64,000 bases of DNA from Gemmatimonadota bacterium (GTDB lineage: Bacteria; Gemmatimonadota; Gemmatimonadetes; Longimicrobiales; Gaopeijiaceae): assembly GCA_028873595.1 (NCBI GenBank), contig JAPPOV010000026.1, forward strand, positions 62,001 to 126,000. The letters run 5' to 3'. The notes below the pieces were generated by a model, which saw only the letters and a list, made by a program, of their open reading frames with translations, was not told where the DNA came from and made no database searches. This document shows, in pieces, positions 43,288-52,471 of the stretch (position 1 is the stretch's first letter; every line of letters starts with the position of its first letter). The position numbers and the translations under genes are program-made.

Positions 43288-45135
43288 ATGGCCATTCGCA
43301 ATATCGCGATCATCGCGCACGTCGATCACGGGAAGACCACACTGGTCGACCAGATGTTCGGCCAGGCTGGCATCTTCCGCGAGAATCAGTCCGTGGAAGA
43401 GCGGGTGATGGACTCGAACCCGCTGGAGAAGGAGCGGGGAATCACCATCCTCGCGAAGAACACGGCCGTCCAATGGAACGACGTGAAGGTCAACATCGTC
43501 GACACACCGGGCCATGCCGACTTCGGAGGTGAGGTCGAGCGGATCCTGCGCATGGTGGACGGGGTGGTGCTCCTGGTGGACGCAGCTGAGGGTCCCATGC
43601 CACAGACCCGCTTCGTGACCCGCAAGGCGCTCGACCTCGGCCTGCTGCCTCTGGTCGTGATCAACAAGGTCGACCGCGGGGACGCGCGGCCGCATGAGGT
43701 GCATGACGAAGTGCTCGAACTCTTCATGGATCTCGAAGCCACCGACGAGCAGCTCGATGCTCCGTTTCTGTACGCGGTGGGTCGCGACGGGTGGGCCGCA
43801 TACTCGCCCGAAGAGATGGGCGGCGATCTGACCCCGCTCTTCGACACCATCGTAGACCATTTCCCACCGCCTCATGTGGATGAGGACGGCCCGTTCCAGA
43901 TGCTCGTGTCGACCCTCGACTATTCTTCCTACGTGGGTCGAATCGCGATCGGGCGGATCGAGCGTGGCTCGGTGCGCGTTGGCGATCAGGTGACGCTGCT
44001 CGACCTCGGAGATGAGGGCATGGTCGAGGATCCCGCTGCCGCGGAGTGTGCCAGGGTTTCCAGGTTGTACACCTTCCGCGGTCTCGAGCGGATCGAGGTC
44101 GAGGAAGCGATGGCTGGCGATATCGTCGCGATGGCCGGCCTGGACGGCGTAGAGATCGGGAAGACCGTGACGGATCCGGAGCACCGGGAGCGCCTCACGG
44201 GCATCGCGGTGGAGGAGCCGACCCTTTCCGTCGACTTCACGGTCAACAACTCCCCGTTCGCAGGTCAGGCTGGAAAGTTCGTCACCACGCGTCAGGTGCG
44301 TGAGCGCCTGTACAAGGAGCTCGAACGCAACGTCTCCCTGCGCGTTGAAGACACGGAGCAGCCCGACACCTTTACGGTGAGCGGACGTGGCGAGCTCCAC
44401 CTTACGATCCTGATGGAGACGATGCGCAGGGAAGGGTTCGAGTTCCAGGTGTCACGTCCACGTGTCATCACGCGAAAGGCGGACGACGGTCAGCTTCAGG
44501 AGCCGTACGAAGAGGCCGTCGTCGAAGTCCCGGCCGACATGGTCGGTACGGTGATCGAGAAGCTCGGCTCACGGAAAGGGGAGATGACCGAGATGAAACC
44601 CATGGGGGACTCGGGTACCACACGTCTCCGCTTCAAGATCCCGGCCCGAGGCCTCTTCGGCTACCGCTCGGAGTTCCTCACGGACACCCGGGGTGAAGGG
44701 ATTCTTCACCACACGTTTCAGGAATGGGACCGGTGGGCTGGAACGCTCAAGGGCCGGTCGCGCGGTGTGCTGGTTGCGGATCGACCGGGCAAGGCGGTCG
44801 GCTTTGCGCTCTTCGGCCTTCAAGAGCGTTCGACGCTCTTCGTGACGCCGGGCGACGAAACGTATGGTGGCATGATCGTCGGAGAGAATGTCAGGACCGA
44901 CGACATGGACGTGAATGTGAGCAAGGAGAAGAAGCTCACAAACATGCGTACCACCGCATCGGACGAGAACATCAAGCTCGAGCCTCCACGAAAGATCACG
45001 CTGGAACTCGCCCTTGAATTCATCCAGGATGATGAACTCATCGAGGTAACACCGGATGCCATCCGGCTCAGGAAACGGATCCTCGACGCGAACCAGCGGA
45101 AGAAGGCGGCGAAGAAGGCCAACCAGCCGGTGTGA
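43288..45135 (+). CDS. typA: Ribosome-associated translational GTPase BipA/TypA
   Basis: This is a complete 615-residue GTPase. G1 is [10 protein letters not shown] (residues 10-19), G2 lies in [12 protein letters not shown]3 is DTPGHADF, G4 is NKVDR, and G5 lies further on. EF-G-like domains II, III and V follow, together with the BipA-specific C-terminal domain. The [14 protein letters not shown] and [16 protein letters not shown] segments are diagnostic. BipA helps 50S ribosome assembly and growth under stress or cold. The Lys-rich tail ([10 protein letters not shown]) should contact rRNA. It is transcribed alone or with the thioredoxin-like gene downstream. Confidence 0.97.
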   Translation: MAIRNIAIIAHVDHGKTTLVDQMFGQAGIFRENQSVEERVMDSNPLEKERGITILAKNTAVQWNDVKVNIVDTPGHADFGGEVERILRMVDGVVLLVDAAEGPMPQTRFVTRKALDLGLLPLVVINKVDRGDARPHEVHDEVLELFMDLEATDEQLDAPFLYAVGRDGWAAYSPEEMGGDLTPLFDTIVDHFPPPHVDEDGPFQMLVSTLDYSSYVGRIAIGRIERGSVRVGDQVTLLDLGDEGMVEDPAAAECARVSRLYTFRGLERIEVEEAMAGDIVAMAGLDGVEIGKTVTDPEHRERLTGIAVEEPTLSVDFTVNNSPFAGQAGKFVTTRQVRERLYKELERNVSLRVEDTEQPDTFTVSGRGELHLTILMETMRREGFEFQVSRPRVITRKADDGQLQEPYEEAVVEVPADMVGTVIEKLGSRKGEMTEMKPMGDSGTTRLRFKIPARGLFGYRSEFLTDTRGEGILHHTFQEWDRWAGTLKGRSRGVLVADRPGKAVGFALFGLQERSTLFVTPGDETYGGMIVGENVRTDDMDVNVSKEKKLTNMRTTASDENIKLEPPRKITLELALEFIQDDELIEVTPDAIRLRKRILDANQRKKAAKKANQPV

Positions 45136-45271
45136 GCGGCGAGCGTCATGAGGATCTTCGGGGGTGCTCTCTCGGGAGCCTTCGGGCGTTTGGGCGGTGC
45201 ACAACCGCTACGATGGACATCGACGGGCGAGTCGAACGTGTGAGGTCGACAAGACGGTCAAGGTGCACGAC

Positions 45272-45790
45272 GTGAATAGAGAACGCTTCGACAACGCTGC
45301 GACGTTCCAGGAATACCTCGAGACGGTCGACAAGAACCGTGATTTGTGGCACGGAGTCTACGAGCGGGTCCGCGTATCCGAGGAGATCGTGGCCGAGGCT
45401 TCGCAGATTCCTGGCGGCTGGTATCTCGTCGCTCTGTCGGAGGACTGGTGCGGAGACGCCGTGAATACGCTCCCGGTCATCGCACGACTCGCTGAAGAGG
45501 CCGGGTGGGATCTTCGGGTCTTCGGCCGGGACGACAATCCGGATCTGATGGACGGACACCTCACCAACGGTCGGAGCCGTTCGATCCCCGTCGTCATCGT
45601 GTACGACGAACACTTCAACGAGATCGGCTGGTGGGGTCCCCGTCCGGAAGAAATCCAGGCGTGGGTCATGGACGAGGGACTCGCGATGTCGTCGCCCGAA
45701 CGGTACAAGGTGATTCGGACGTGGTATGCCAGGGATCGGGGACGTACCACCGTTGCCGAGATCCTGGGCATCATGAGGGCGGCTGCCTGA
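45272..45790 (+). CDS. Thioredoxin-family protein with a single active-site cysteine
   Basis: I place the start at GTG 45272, which has AAGG nine bases upstream and gives 172 residues; GTG 45263 or a far upstream start are possible. Helices lead into a thioredoxin fold whose active site reads DWCGDA (Cys60) instead of CxxC. The cis-proline is in RSIPVVIVYD, and GWWGPRPEEI follows. Members of this thioredoxin-like group are cytoplasmic and probably use the single Cys in monothiol chemistry or as a redox sensor. It is followed after 14 nt by the spermidine synthase-like gene. Confidence 0.85.
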   Translation: MNRERFDNAATFQEYLETVDKNRDLWHGVYERVRVSEEIVAEASQIPGGWYLVALSEDWCGDAVNTLPVIARLAEEAGWDLRVFGRDDNPDLMDGHLTNGRSRSIPVVIVYDEHFNEIGWWGPRPEEIQAWVMDEGLAMSSPERYKVIRTWYARDRGRTTVAEILGIMRAAA

Positions 45791-45804
45791 CTATCTTAGG
45801 TGCC

Positions 45805-47277
45805 ATGGTACGGCGCCTCGGCTTCTTCGCTCTCGCCTTCGGGTCGGGCTTCGCGGTTCTCACGATCGAGATCGCGGGGGCTCGTCTGATCGCACCGGTC
45901 TTCGGGCTGTCCGTGGTTCCGTGGACGGCCGTGATCGGCACGATTCTGGCCGCACTGGCCGTGGGAAGCCATCTCGGCGGCCGTCTTGCCGATGCCGGCC
46001 GGATCCCGCTGTCACGAGTGCTGGTGGTCGCATCACTCACCGGCGTGCTACCGATCATTGGCACTGGTTTTCCCTGGTTCGCGCGTGAGACATTCGGCTT
46101 TATCCCGGGCGCAGTGATCAGCGCGCTGGTCCTGTTCGCTCCTCCTGTCTTGTGCCTGGGCGCGGTGGTCCCCTACCTCGTTCAGGCGGACACGGACGAT
46201 CTGGGCTCCGTCGGCCGGCGGGCGGGGGACATCAGTGCGGCGGCAACCGCGGGCTCGATCCTCGGATCGTTCGTTACCGGCTTCGTTTTGCTGCCACTCA
46301 TGCCGCTCCCGACGCTGATTGGTATGACCGCCGCCGCGCTCATGCTGATGGCACTGGCCTCGTCCCGTATGCTGGGTGGTGAGCACCACAACGGGCAGGT
46401 GGCTGCGGCTGTCGTCGGCTTCCCGATCCTCGGAGTACTCTTCTCCGGAGTTCCGCCGGATACACTGCATACGGAGCAGACGCTGCACACAGCCGTGTCG
46501 GTTACCGAGCGCCCCTGGGCTGATGGACGGGTAGTTCGAGAGCTGTGGCAGAATGGAGGATCATCTTCGGCGGAATACGTCGAGTCCGGAGCACCGGCGC
46601 ACGTGTACGCCACGTCCAGCATGGCCATGGTGGGCACACGGATCGACCGGGTCGAGCGAGCGCTTGTGCTGGGCGGGGCGGCATTGTCTCTCCCCGTAGC
46701 TTTGCAGGAGGCTCGCCCTGACATGGAGATCGACGTCGTCGAAATCGATCCCGCTGTAACGGAGCTCGCCGAGCGGTACTTCGCCTTCGGGGAACGTAAT
46801 CGACCCGGCATACGCATTCACCACGATGATGCCCGAGTCTTCCTCAGATCCGATCAGACGCGTTACGACCTGGTCTACCTCGACGTCTTCGATCACTTGC
46901 TGACGGTGCCGTGGACCATGGTTACGGAGGAGGCGCTCAGTGAGATGCGAGTCCGCACGGACCCAGAGGGTGTGTTCATGGCGAACATCCTTTCGCCTCT
47001 CGAGGGGGACGGCACGGCCTTCCTGACGCGGTTCCGCGCGACGCTCGAAGCGGTGTTTCCGGCCTCCCGCATCTACATGACCGATCCGTCGACCGATCCG
47101 AGGGCGACCCAGAATCTGATCGTGGTCGGTGCCGAATCCGAGGAGGCCTTCGCCTCACTCGACCAATCGTGGAATGTCGCTCGGACACCGGCATTCGGAG
47201 AGCCGATTACAGATGACTGGGCTCCGGTCGAATTTCTTCAGGCGCGTGTGTTCATGGAGGGACTGCGTTGGCGTTGA
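45805..47277 (+). CDS. Membrane-fused spermidine synthase-like protein
   Basis: I chose ATG 45805 because the membrane domain begins there; the frame extends to 45505 but that part overlaps the thioredoxin gene. The 490-residue protein has about seven membrane segments in its first 210 residues (FFALAFGSGFAVLTIEIAGARL is the family's usual start). A soluble Rossmann methyltransferase-like domain follows, with LVLGGAALSLPVALQEA, the ribose-binding Glu in DVVEIDPAVTELA, and HHDDARVFL. The catalytic-loop region reads YLDVFDHLLTVPW. These fused proteins may make polyamine-like compounds, but the aminopropyl acceptor is unknown. Its TGA overlaps the next ATG. Confidence 0.9.
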   Translation: MVRRLGFFALAFGSGFAVLTIEIAGARLIAPVFGLSVVPWTAVIGTILAALAVGSHLGGRLADAGRIPLSRVLVVASLTGVLPIIGTGFPWFARETFGFIPGAVISALVLFAPPVLCLGAVVPYLVQADTDDLGSVGRRAGDISAAATAGSILGSFVTGFVLLPLMPLPTLIGMTAAALMLMALASSRMLGGEHHNGQVAAAVVGFPILGVLFSGVPPDTLHTEQTLHTAVSVTERPWADGRVVRELWQNGGSSSAEYVESGAPAHVYATSSMAMVGTRIDRVERALVLGGAALSLPVALQEARPDMEIDVVEIDPAVTELAERYFAFGERNRPGIRIHHDDARVFLRSDQTRYDLVYLDVFDHLLTVPWTMVTEEALSEMRVRTDPEGVFMANILSPLEGDGTAFLTRFRATLEAVFPASRIYMTDPSTDPRATQNLIVVGAESEEAFASLDQSWNVARTPAFGEPITDDWAPVEFLQARVFMEGLRWR

Positions 47278-47810
47278 TGTTCAAGGATGGGGTCCCCGAG
47301 AATGTTCACCCGCTGAACGTGGTCGTCGGGGAAGATCGAACGAGCGAGGGTGACGCGGATGTTCTGCTCACTGCTGAAGCGGTCGGGCGCCCGCCGCTCT
47401 TCGAGGTGTATATGCGTATGGCGGAAGAGCTCGCGAAGCGCTCGACGTGCGCGCGATTGCAGGTCGGAACGGTCATCACGGATGCGAATCTGGAGAACGT
47501 CGTCGCCATCGGGTATAACGGAAACGCGCGTGGCTTCCCGAACCAGTGCGACTCGGATGAAGCCGGGAAGTGCGGTTGTATCCACTCCGAGATGAACGCT
47601 CTCGTGAAGTCTCCGGGGCACCTGAGAGAGAAGGTGGCGTTCATCACGGCCAGTCCGTGTGTGATGTGCGCGAAGCTGATCGTTCAGGCCAACATCTCGC
47701 ACGTCTTCTTTCGCCACCGGTACCGCAACCCCGCGGGACTGGAGGTGTTGGGGCAGGGGGGTGTCGTGAGTGTGCACTACACCCGCTGGAAGGACGCCTG
47801 GAGAGAGTAG
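47277..47810 (+). CDS. dCMP deaminase-family zinc enzyme
   Basis: ATG 47277 overlaps the upstream stop as TGATG; a TTG at 47268 is an alternative. The 177-residue cytidine/deoxycytidylate deaminase fold has zinc ligands in IHSEMNAL (His and catalytic Glu) and SPCVMCAKL (two Cys). GYNGNARGFPNQC, with its Cys, and a following CGC are typical of dCMP deaminases and ComE-like proteins. It converts dCMP to dUMP for thymidylate synthesis, or acts on a related base. The N-terminal extension of about 40 residues (NVHPLNVVVGEDRTSEGDA) is unusual for the family. Confidence 0.9.
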   Translation: MFKDGVPENVHPLNVVVGEDRTSEGDADVLLTAEAVGRPPLFEVYMRMAEELAKRSTCARLQVGTVITDANLENVVAIGYNGNARGFPNQCDSDEAGKCGCIHSEMNALVKSPGHLREKVAFITASPCVMCAKLIVQANISHVFFRHRYRNPAGLEVLGQGGVVSVHYTRWKDAWRE

Positions 47811-47916
47811 GTTTCCCCACGGAGAAACACCTAACTTTTTCGTAGACTTCCGGCGTTATCTCGGATGCACCCTCTCAGAAGAGCCCCGTGACGGTCGACG
47901 TCGTGGGACCAGACAC

Positions 47917-49029
47917 GTGAGCCAGACTGCGACAGGACCGGCCGAACGGCCGTACGGACGCTTCTTTCTCCCTGGGCCTACCGAGGTCCACCCTGAAGTG
48001 CTCGCCGCCCAGACGCGACCGATGATGAGCCATCGGGGGGTGAACAGCCAGGCGTTCATGCGCGGCGTTCAGGACGACCTTCAGGAGGTGTTCTGCACCA
48101 AACGACCCGTTTTCATCGCGACGTCTTCAGCGACCGGCTTGATGGAGGCCGCTGTTCGAAATGCAGGGCGGACGAAGATCCTTTCGCTGACCAACGGTGC
48201 GTTCAGCGAGCGCTTTGCTGCGATCGGGCGTGCCTGTGGCCTCGAGGTCGATACGTATCAAGTCGCCTGGGGTGAGACACACGACCCCGATGTACTCAGG
48301 GCTCACCTCGAGAATGGTGTGTACGACGCGGTTACGATGGCGCATTCGGAAACGTCGACCGGTGTGCTGAACGACATTCAGGCTCTCGCGACGGTGGTCC
48401 ACGACTTCCCTGACACGCTCGTTCTTGTCGATTCGGTGACGGGGTTCGGCGCAGTCGAGCTTCGGCCGGATGACTGGGGAATCGATTTCGTTCTCACGGG
48501 TTCGCAGAAGGCGTTCGCGCTGCCTCCGGGTCTGTCCTTCGGAGTTCCATCCGCGCGCATGATGGAGCGCGCAAAGGAAGCTCCTTATCGCGGCTACTAC
48601 TTCGACCTGCTGCTCTTTCAACAGAACCACGAAAAGGATCAATCACCGACCACCCCGGCGCTTTCGGTGCTCTACTCGTTGGAGGTTCAGCTGACCCGCA
48701 TGCTCGCCGAGGGAATGGAGGCGCGCTGGGCCCGTCATGCTGAAATGGCGCAGCGGACGTGGGACTGGGTCGATGAGATGCGAGGCGCTGGGATCCCTTT
48801 GCAAGTCATGGCACCGGAAGGTCATCGGTCTCCGTCCGTTACGACGGTGCTGCTGCCGGATGGTGTGAGCGGTCCGGACGTGACCGACTCCGTGGTCGAT
48901 CGCGGATGGCTCGTGGGCGGAGGGTACGGCAAGCTCAAGTCCACGACGATTCGGGTCGGGCACATGGGTGACCACACGATGGACGAACTCAACGGCCTGT
49001 TGGCGGTTCTCACGGGAGTGCTGTCATGA
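47917..49029 (+). CDS. Class V aminotransferase (alanine/serine-glyoxylate type) coupled to serA
   Basis: GTG 47917 gives 370 residues beginning MSQTATGPAERPYGRFFLPG. The frame runs back to 47770 through the previous gene, which I reject. Fold-type I motifs are LPGPTEVHPEVL near the N-terminus, the Schiff-base Lys in LTGSQKAFALPPG near residue 200, ETSTGV, and VDSVTGFG. The nearest characterised group is alanine-glyoxylate/serine-pyruvate aminotransferase. Because its TGA overlaps the ATG of serA (ATGA), it probably works in serine synthesis, taking 3-phosphohydroxypyruvate in place of a SerC-type enzyme, or supplies serine from glyoxylate. Confidence 0.9.
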   Translation: MSQTATGPAERPYGRFFLPGPTEVHPEVLAAQTRPMMSHRGVNSQAFMRGVQDDLQEVFCTKRPVFIATSSATGLMEAAVRNAGRTKILSLTNGAFSERFAAIGRACGLEVDTYQVAWGETHDPDVLRAHLENGVYDAVTMAHSETSTGVLNDIQALATVVHDFPDTLVLVDSVTGFGAVELRPDDWGIDFVLTGSQKAFALPPGLSFGVPSARMMERAKEAPYRGYYFDLLLFQQNHEKDQSPTTPALSVLYSLEVQLTRMLAEGMEARWARHAEMAQRTWDWVDEMRGAGIPLQVMAPEGHRSPSVTTVLLPDGVSGPDVTDSVVDRGWLVGGGYGKLKSTTIRVGHMGDHTMDELNGLLAVLTGVLS

Positions 49030-50627
49030 GTCCCCAACGCTACACCGTCCTCGTAACGGACAGGGTCTCTGAATCCGGACTCGCGTCGCTTCACGCAGAT
49101 GGTCGCTTCGAGGTCCTCAAGGTCGATGATTCTTCCGATCCGTCGTTTATGGACGCGTTGCCGGGCGCACACGGGTTGATTGTGCGAAGCGCGACGAAGG
49201 TGCGCGAAGACGTGCTCGATGCGGGCACCAATCTTCGTGTCATCGGACGGGCCGGCGTCGGGGTCGACAACATCGACCTTGCGGCTGCGACCGAGCGAGG
49301 CATCGCGGTCATGAACGCGCCGGCTGGAAATACGGTGTCGGCTGCCGAACTCACTCTGGCACTCATCCTGGCCATGGTGCGGCGGGTGCCGGCGGCTGAT
49401 GCTTCGGTGCGATCCGGCGATTGGGCGCGTTCCCAGTTCAAGGGAGTGGAGCTTCGTGGCCGCACACTCGGACTCATCGGAGCAGGCCGGATTGGTGGGG
49501 AGGTCGCACGCCGATGCCAGGCGTTCGGCATGAATGTGATCGCGCACGACCCGTTCTTGACGTCGGAGCGCGCCCGCGAGCTCCGTGTTCGACCTGCCAG
49601 CCTCGAAGATGTGCTCGGTGAAGCGGATGTGCTCTCGCTGCACGTACCTCTCACCGACGGGACGCGACGCATGATCGATGCTGAGGCACTTTCGACGATG
49701 AAGCCGGGTGCATTCCTCGTGAACGTCGCCCGGGGAGGCATCGTCGATGAGGCCGCGCTCGCGGAGTCACTCGCTGCAGGCCATCTGGCGGGTGCTGCCC
49801 TCGACGTCTACGAGAACGAACCACTCGAGGTGGGGTCGCCCCTGCGGGAGGCGCCCAATCTGGTGCTCACTCCTCACCTCGGCGCGTCCACGTCCGAGGC
49901 TCAGGAACTCGTCGCGACCGAGATCTGCGGCGCCGTTCAATCGGCACTCGCAGAGCACGATCTGTCTCGGGCCTTGAATGCCCCTGCGATCGGGGGCGAG
50001 ACCTTGAAGTCACTCAGACCGCTCTTTGAGCTTGGGACTGCCCTCGGGAATCTGGCTTGCGCGCTGGCGCCGGGCGGAATCAAGAGCGTGGAGGTTCGGT
50101 ACGCAGGTGATGCCGACGAGGCGCTCGAACCGTTGGCGTCGTTCGTCATGGTCGGATTGTTGCGGAATGTCCTCGGGTCCGATGCGGTGAACTTCGTCAG
50201 TGCCCCACATCTCGCGAGTCAACGAGACATCTCGGTGGCCCGGACCCGGCTCTCGAATCACTCCTCGTACGGTGAATATGTCGAAGTCGTCGTCGAGGCC
50301 GAGCGGGGTGACCTGAGGCTTGCGGGCGCCCTCCTCGGAGAGGGCCATCCGCGGATCGTTCGGATCGGCGAATACCGGGTGGATGTCGTGCCCAAGGGTT
50401 CGCTCATCGTTCTTCTCAACGACGACGTACCGGGCGTGATTGGCCGGGTTGGGACCCTGCTGGGCGACCACGCGATCAACATCGCCGGGTATCATCAGGC
50501 CCGGCTCTCGCGGGGCGGAGAGGCCCTGGCCGCGATCGTTGTCGACGAGGACGTTTCAGACGAGGTGCGTGATGCGCTTCTCGTACTGCCTGAGGTCTCG
50601 AGGGCGATCGTCCTGCATCTTGCCTGA
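49026..50627 (+). CDS. serA: D-3-phosphoglycerate dehydrogenase
   Basis: This is a 533-residue long-form SerA. The substrate-binding domain carries IVRSATKV and RAGVGVDNIDL. The NAD-binding domain has GLIGAGRIGGEVARR near 150, RGGIVDEAAL and the catalytic His in TPHLGASTSEA near 283. The allosteric ASB domain spans about 315-450. The C-terminal ACT domain has DVPGVIGRVGTLLGDHAINI near 465. It oxidises 3-phosphoglycerate to start the phosphorylated serine pathway, and the ACT domain implies feedback by serine. It is translationally coupled to the class V aminotransferase. Confidence 0.97.
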   Translation: MSPQRYTVLVTDRVSESGLASLHADGRFEVLKVDDSSDPSFMDALPGAHGLIVRSATKVREDVLDAGTNLRVIGRAGVGVDNIDLAAATERGIAVMNAPAGNTVSAAELTLALILAMVRRVPAADASVRSGDWARSQFKGVELRGRTLGLIGAGRIGGEVARRCQAFGMNVIAHDPFLTSERARELRVRPASLEDVLGEADVLSLHVPLTDGTRRMIDAEALSTMKPGAFLVNVARGGIVDEAALAESLAAGHLAGAALDVYENEPLEVGSPLREAPNLVLTPHLGASTSEAQELVATEICGAVQSALAEHDLSRALNAPAIGGETLKSLRPLFELGTALGNLACALAPGGIKSVEVRYAGDADEALEPLASFVMVGLLRNVLGSDAVNFVSAPHLASQRDISVARTRLSNHSSYGEYVEVVVEAERGDLRLAGALLGEGHPRIVRIGEYRVDVVPKGSLIVLLNDDVPGVIGRVGTLLGDHAINIAGYHQARLSRGGEALAAIVVDEDVSDEVRDALLVLPEVSRAIVLHLA

Positions 50628-50649
50628 CCTTGCTTCCGGATACGCCGCT

Positions 50650-50857
50650 GTGCTCACCGACCTTCAGACAAAGAAGTTGACGCGTTATTTCCAGGTCTAC
50701 GACATCGACGACGATGCCCGCGGAGACCATCTCCCTGGAGCTCGACGGTGACGGTCGCGTGACACGGGATGAGCTTGAGGCTGCAGCAGGAACGTTCTTC
50801 CGGAGTGACGACGTCGAGGATCCGGGCAACCTGCTCTTCGGCCCGTACGGGGCGTGA
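50650..50857 (+). pseudogene. EF-hand protein remnant with internal deletion and frameshift
   Basis: From GTG 50650 the frame reads LTDLQTKKLTRYFQVYDIDDD, the first helix and loop of a bacterial EF-hand (calerythrin/CalX-like) protein. It then stops at 50749-50751. In another frame, from about 50724, the sequence resumes with a second calcium loop (LELDGDGRVTRDELEAAAG). It continues with the usual C-terminal FFRSDDVEDPGNLLFGPYG and ends at TGA 50855-50857. The middle of the gene is gone and the halves are out of frame, so no functional product is expected. It starts 22 nt after serA. Confidence 0.7.
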
Positions 50858-50906
50858 CCTCTGCACTGCATGATGACGTCCGTGACTTTGCCGCTGAGGT
50901 GACTTG

Positions 50907-52301
50907 ATGAGGCTGACTTTCTGGGGCGCGGCGCAGACTGTAACCGGCTCGATGCACCTGCTGGAGTACGAAGGCGGTCGCGTGCTCATGGATTGTGGAC
51001 TGTTTCAGGGGCGGCGCGCCGAGGCGTCGAAGCGGAACAGGGAGTTTCCGATCGATGCGTCCGAGGTCGACGTCGTACTTCTGTCTCATGCCCACATCGA
51101 CCATTCCGGCCTCCTCCCGCGCCTCTTTCGCGAGGGCTTCAACGGTCGCGTCTTCGCCACGTCGGCTACGAGAGATCTGTGTACTTCGATGCTCGCCGAC
51201 AGCGCGTTCATCCAGGAAACAGACGCGGCGTGGGTGAACAGGCGGGAAGGTCGACGCGGAGTGGACGTGATCAAGCCTCTCTATGGGCTCACGGACGTCC
51301 ACGGTGTGATGAAATGTTTCGAAGATGTCGAGTATGGGATGCGATTCTCACCTCTCCCCGAGCTCGAGGTCGAGTATCGGGATGCCGGTCACATTCTCGG
51401 ATCTGCGACCATGATGCTCTCAATCACGGAGGGTGGTCGCACGGTGCGACTCGGCTTCACAGGAGATGTCGGCCGTGACCAGCGTCCGATTCTGCGAGAT
51501 CCACAGCCCATGGACGACTGTGACTACCTGATCTGTGAATCGACGTACGGTGGGAAGACACATGATCCGCCGGATCAGACGAAGGACCGTCTCGCTGAGG
51601 TCGTGCGGGAGACCGCGGCGCGCGGTGGCAAGGTGATCATCCCTGCGTTCGCGGTCGGTCGCACTCAGGAGATCGTGCACCACCTCGACGACCTCACGAA
51701 CGAGGGCCGTCTGCCACCGATCCCGGTCTACGTCGACAGCCCGCTCGCGGTGAACGTCACAGACATCTTCAAGCGGCACCCGGAGTGCTACGACCAGGAG
51801 CTCCTGGATTACATGGAGGATGACGCCGAGCCCTTCGGCTTTGCGCGTTTGATGTACATCCGTGACGTGGAAGACTCCAAGCGACTGAACACGTCACGCC
51901 TCCCGATGGTCATCATCTCGGCTTCGGGCATGTGTGAGGCTGGACGCATTCTCCACCACCTTCGTAACAACATCAGCGACCCGAAGAACACCGTCATGAT
52001 GGTTGGCTTCTGCGCGCCGCACACGCTCGGGCGCCGCATTGTGGAACAACGACCGGAGGTTCGGATCTTCGGGGAGGCGCATCGCCTTCGCGCAGATGTC
52101 GAGGTCATGAACTCGTACTCGGCCCACGCCGACGAACCCGAACTGGTGGAGTTCGTGAGCCATCTCGACCCGCAGCGACTCAAGCGGATCTTCCTCGTTC
52201 ACGGAGACGCGGACCGACAGCTCAAGCTGCGCGACGCCTTCTCGGCGGCGGGGTATCCGGACGTATGCGGCCCGGAGCGGGGAGAGAGTTTCGAGCTCTA
52301 G
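50907..52301 (+). CDS. Metallo-beta-lactamase/beta-CASP RNA-processing nuclease
   Basis: ATG 50907 (464 residues; TTG 50904 directly precedes it) opens with MRLTFWGAAQTVTGSMHLL, the standard start of this family. The zinc site is LSHAHIDHSGLLP, with further ligands in YRDAGHILGSA and GFTGDVGRD. The beta-CASP domain has PAFAVGRTQEIV (motif A/B region), SASGMCEAGRI, and the late HADEPEL. Related proteins (YsH1/CPSF-73-like, RNase J relatives) are 5'-3' exonucleases or endonucleases for RNA. It probably acts in RNA decay or 3'-end processing. Confidence 0.93.
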   Translation: MRLTFWGAAQTVTGSMHLLEYEGGRVLMDCGLFQGRRAEASKRNREFPIDASEVDVVLLSHAHIDHSGLLPRLFREGFNGRVFATSATRDLCTSMLADSAFIQETDAAWVNRREGRRGVDVIKPLYGLTDVHGVMKCFEDVEYGMRFSPLPELEVEYRDAGHILGSATMMLSITEGGRTVRLGFTGDVGRDQRPILRDPQPMDDCDYLICESTYGGKTHDPPDQTKDRLAEVVRETAARGGKVIIPAFAVGRTQEIVHHLDDLTNEGRLPPIPVYVDSPLAVNVTDIFKRHPECYDQELLDYMEDDAEPFGFARLMYIRDVEDSKRLNTSRLPMVIISASGMCEAGRILHHLRNNISDPKNTVMMVGFCAPHTLGRRIVEQRPEVRIFGEAHRLRADVEVMNSYSAHADEPELVEFVSHLDPQRLKRIFLVHGDADRQLKLRDAFSAAGYPDVCGPERGESFEL

Positions 52302-52471
52302 AGGCCGGTGACGTCGTCGGTTGCCGCTGATTCGTCGGTGTGAATCCAGGCGGTGATCATGTGTGTCACCGTGGGGTCGCCCACCGGTCCCGCGCGGGTC
52401 GAGGCTGCGCGAACGTGCCGTACACGCACTCCGTGCGACGCGATCGAGTCAACCGAATCGGCTCCGGCTGG

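Noticed and set aside
52298-52471. 57-codon continuation of the FAD oxidase frame after its TAG.
   Set aside because: The stop is TAG, the upstream protein is complete at the CCG domain, and the extension matches no known domain.
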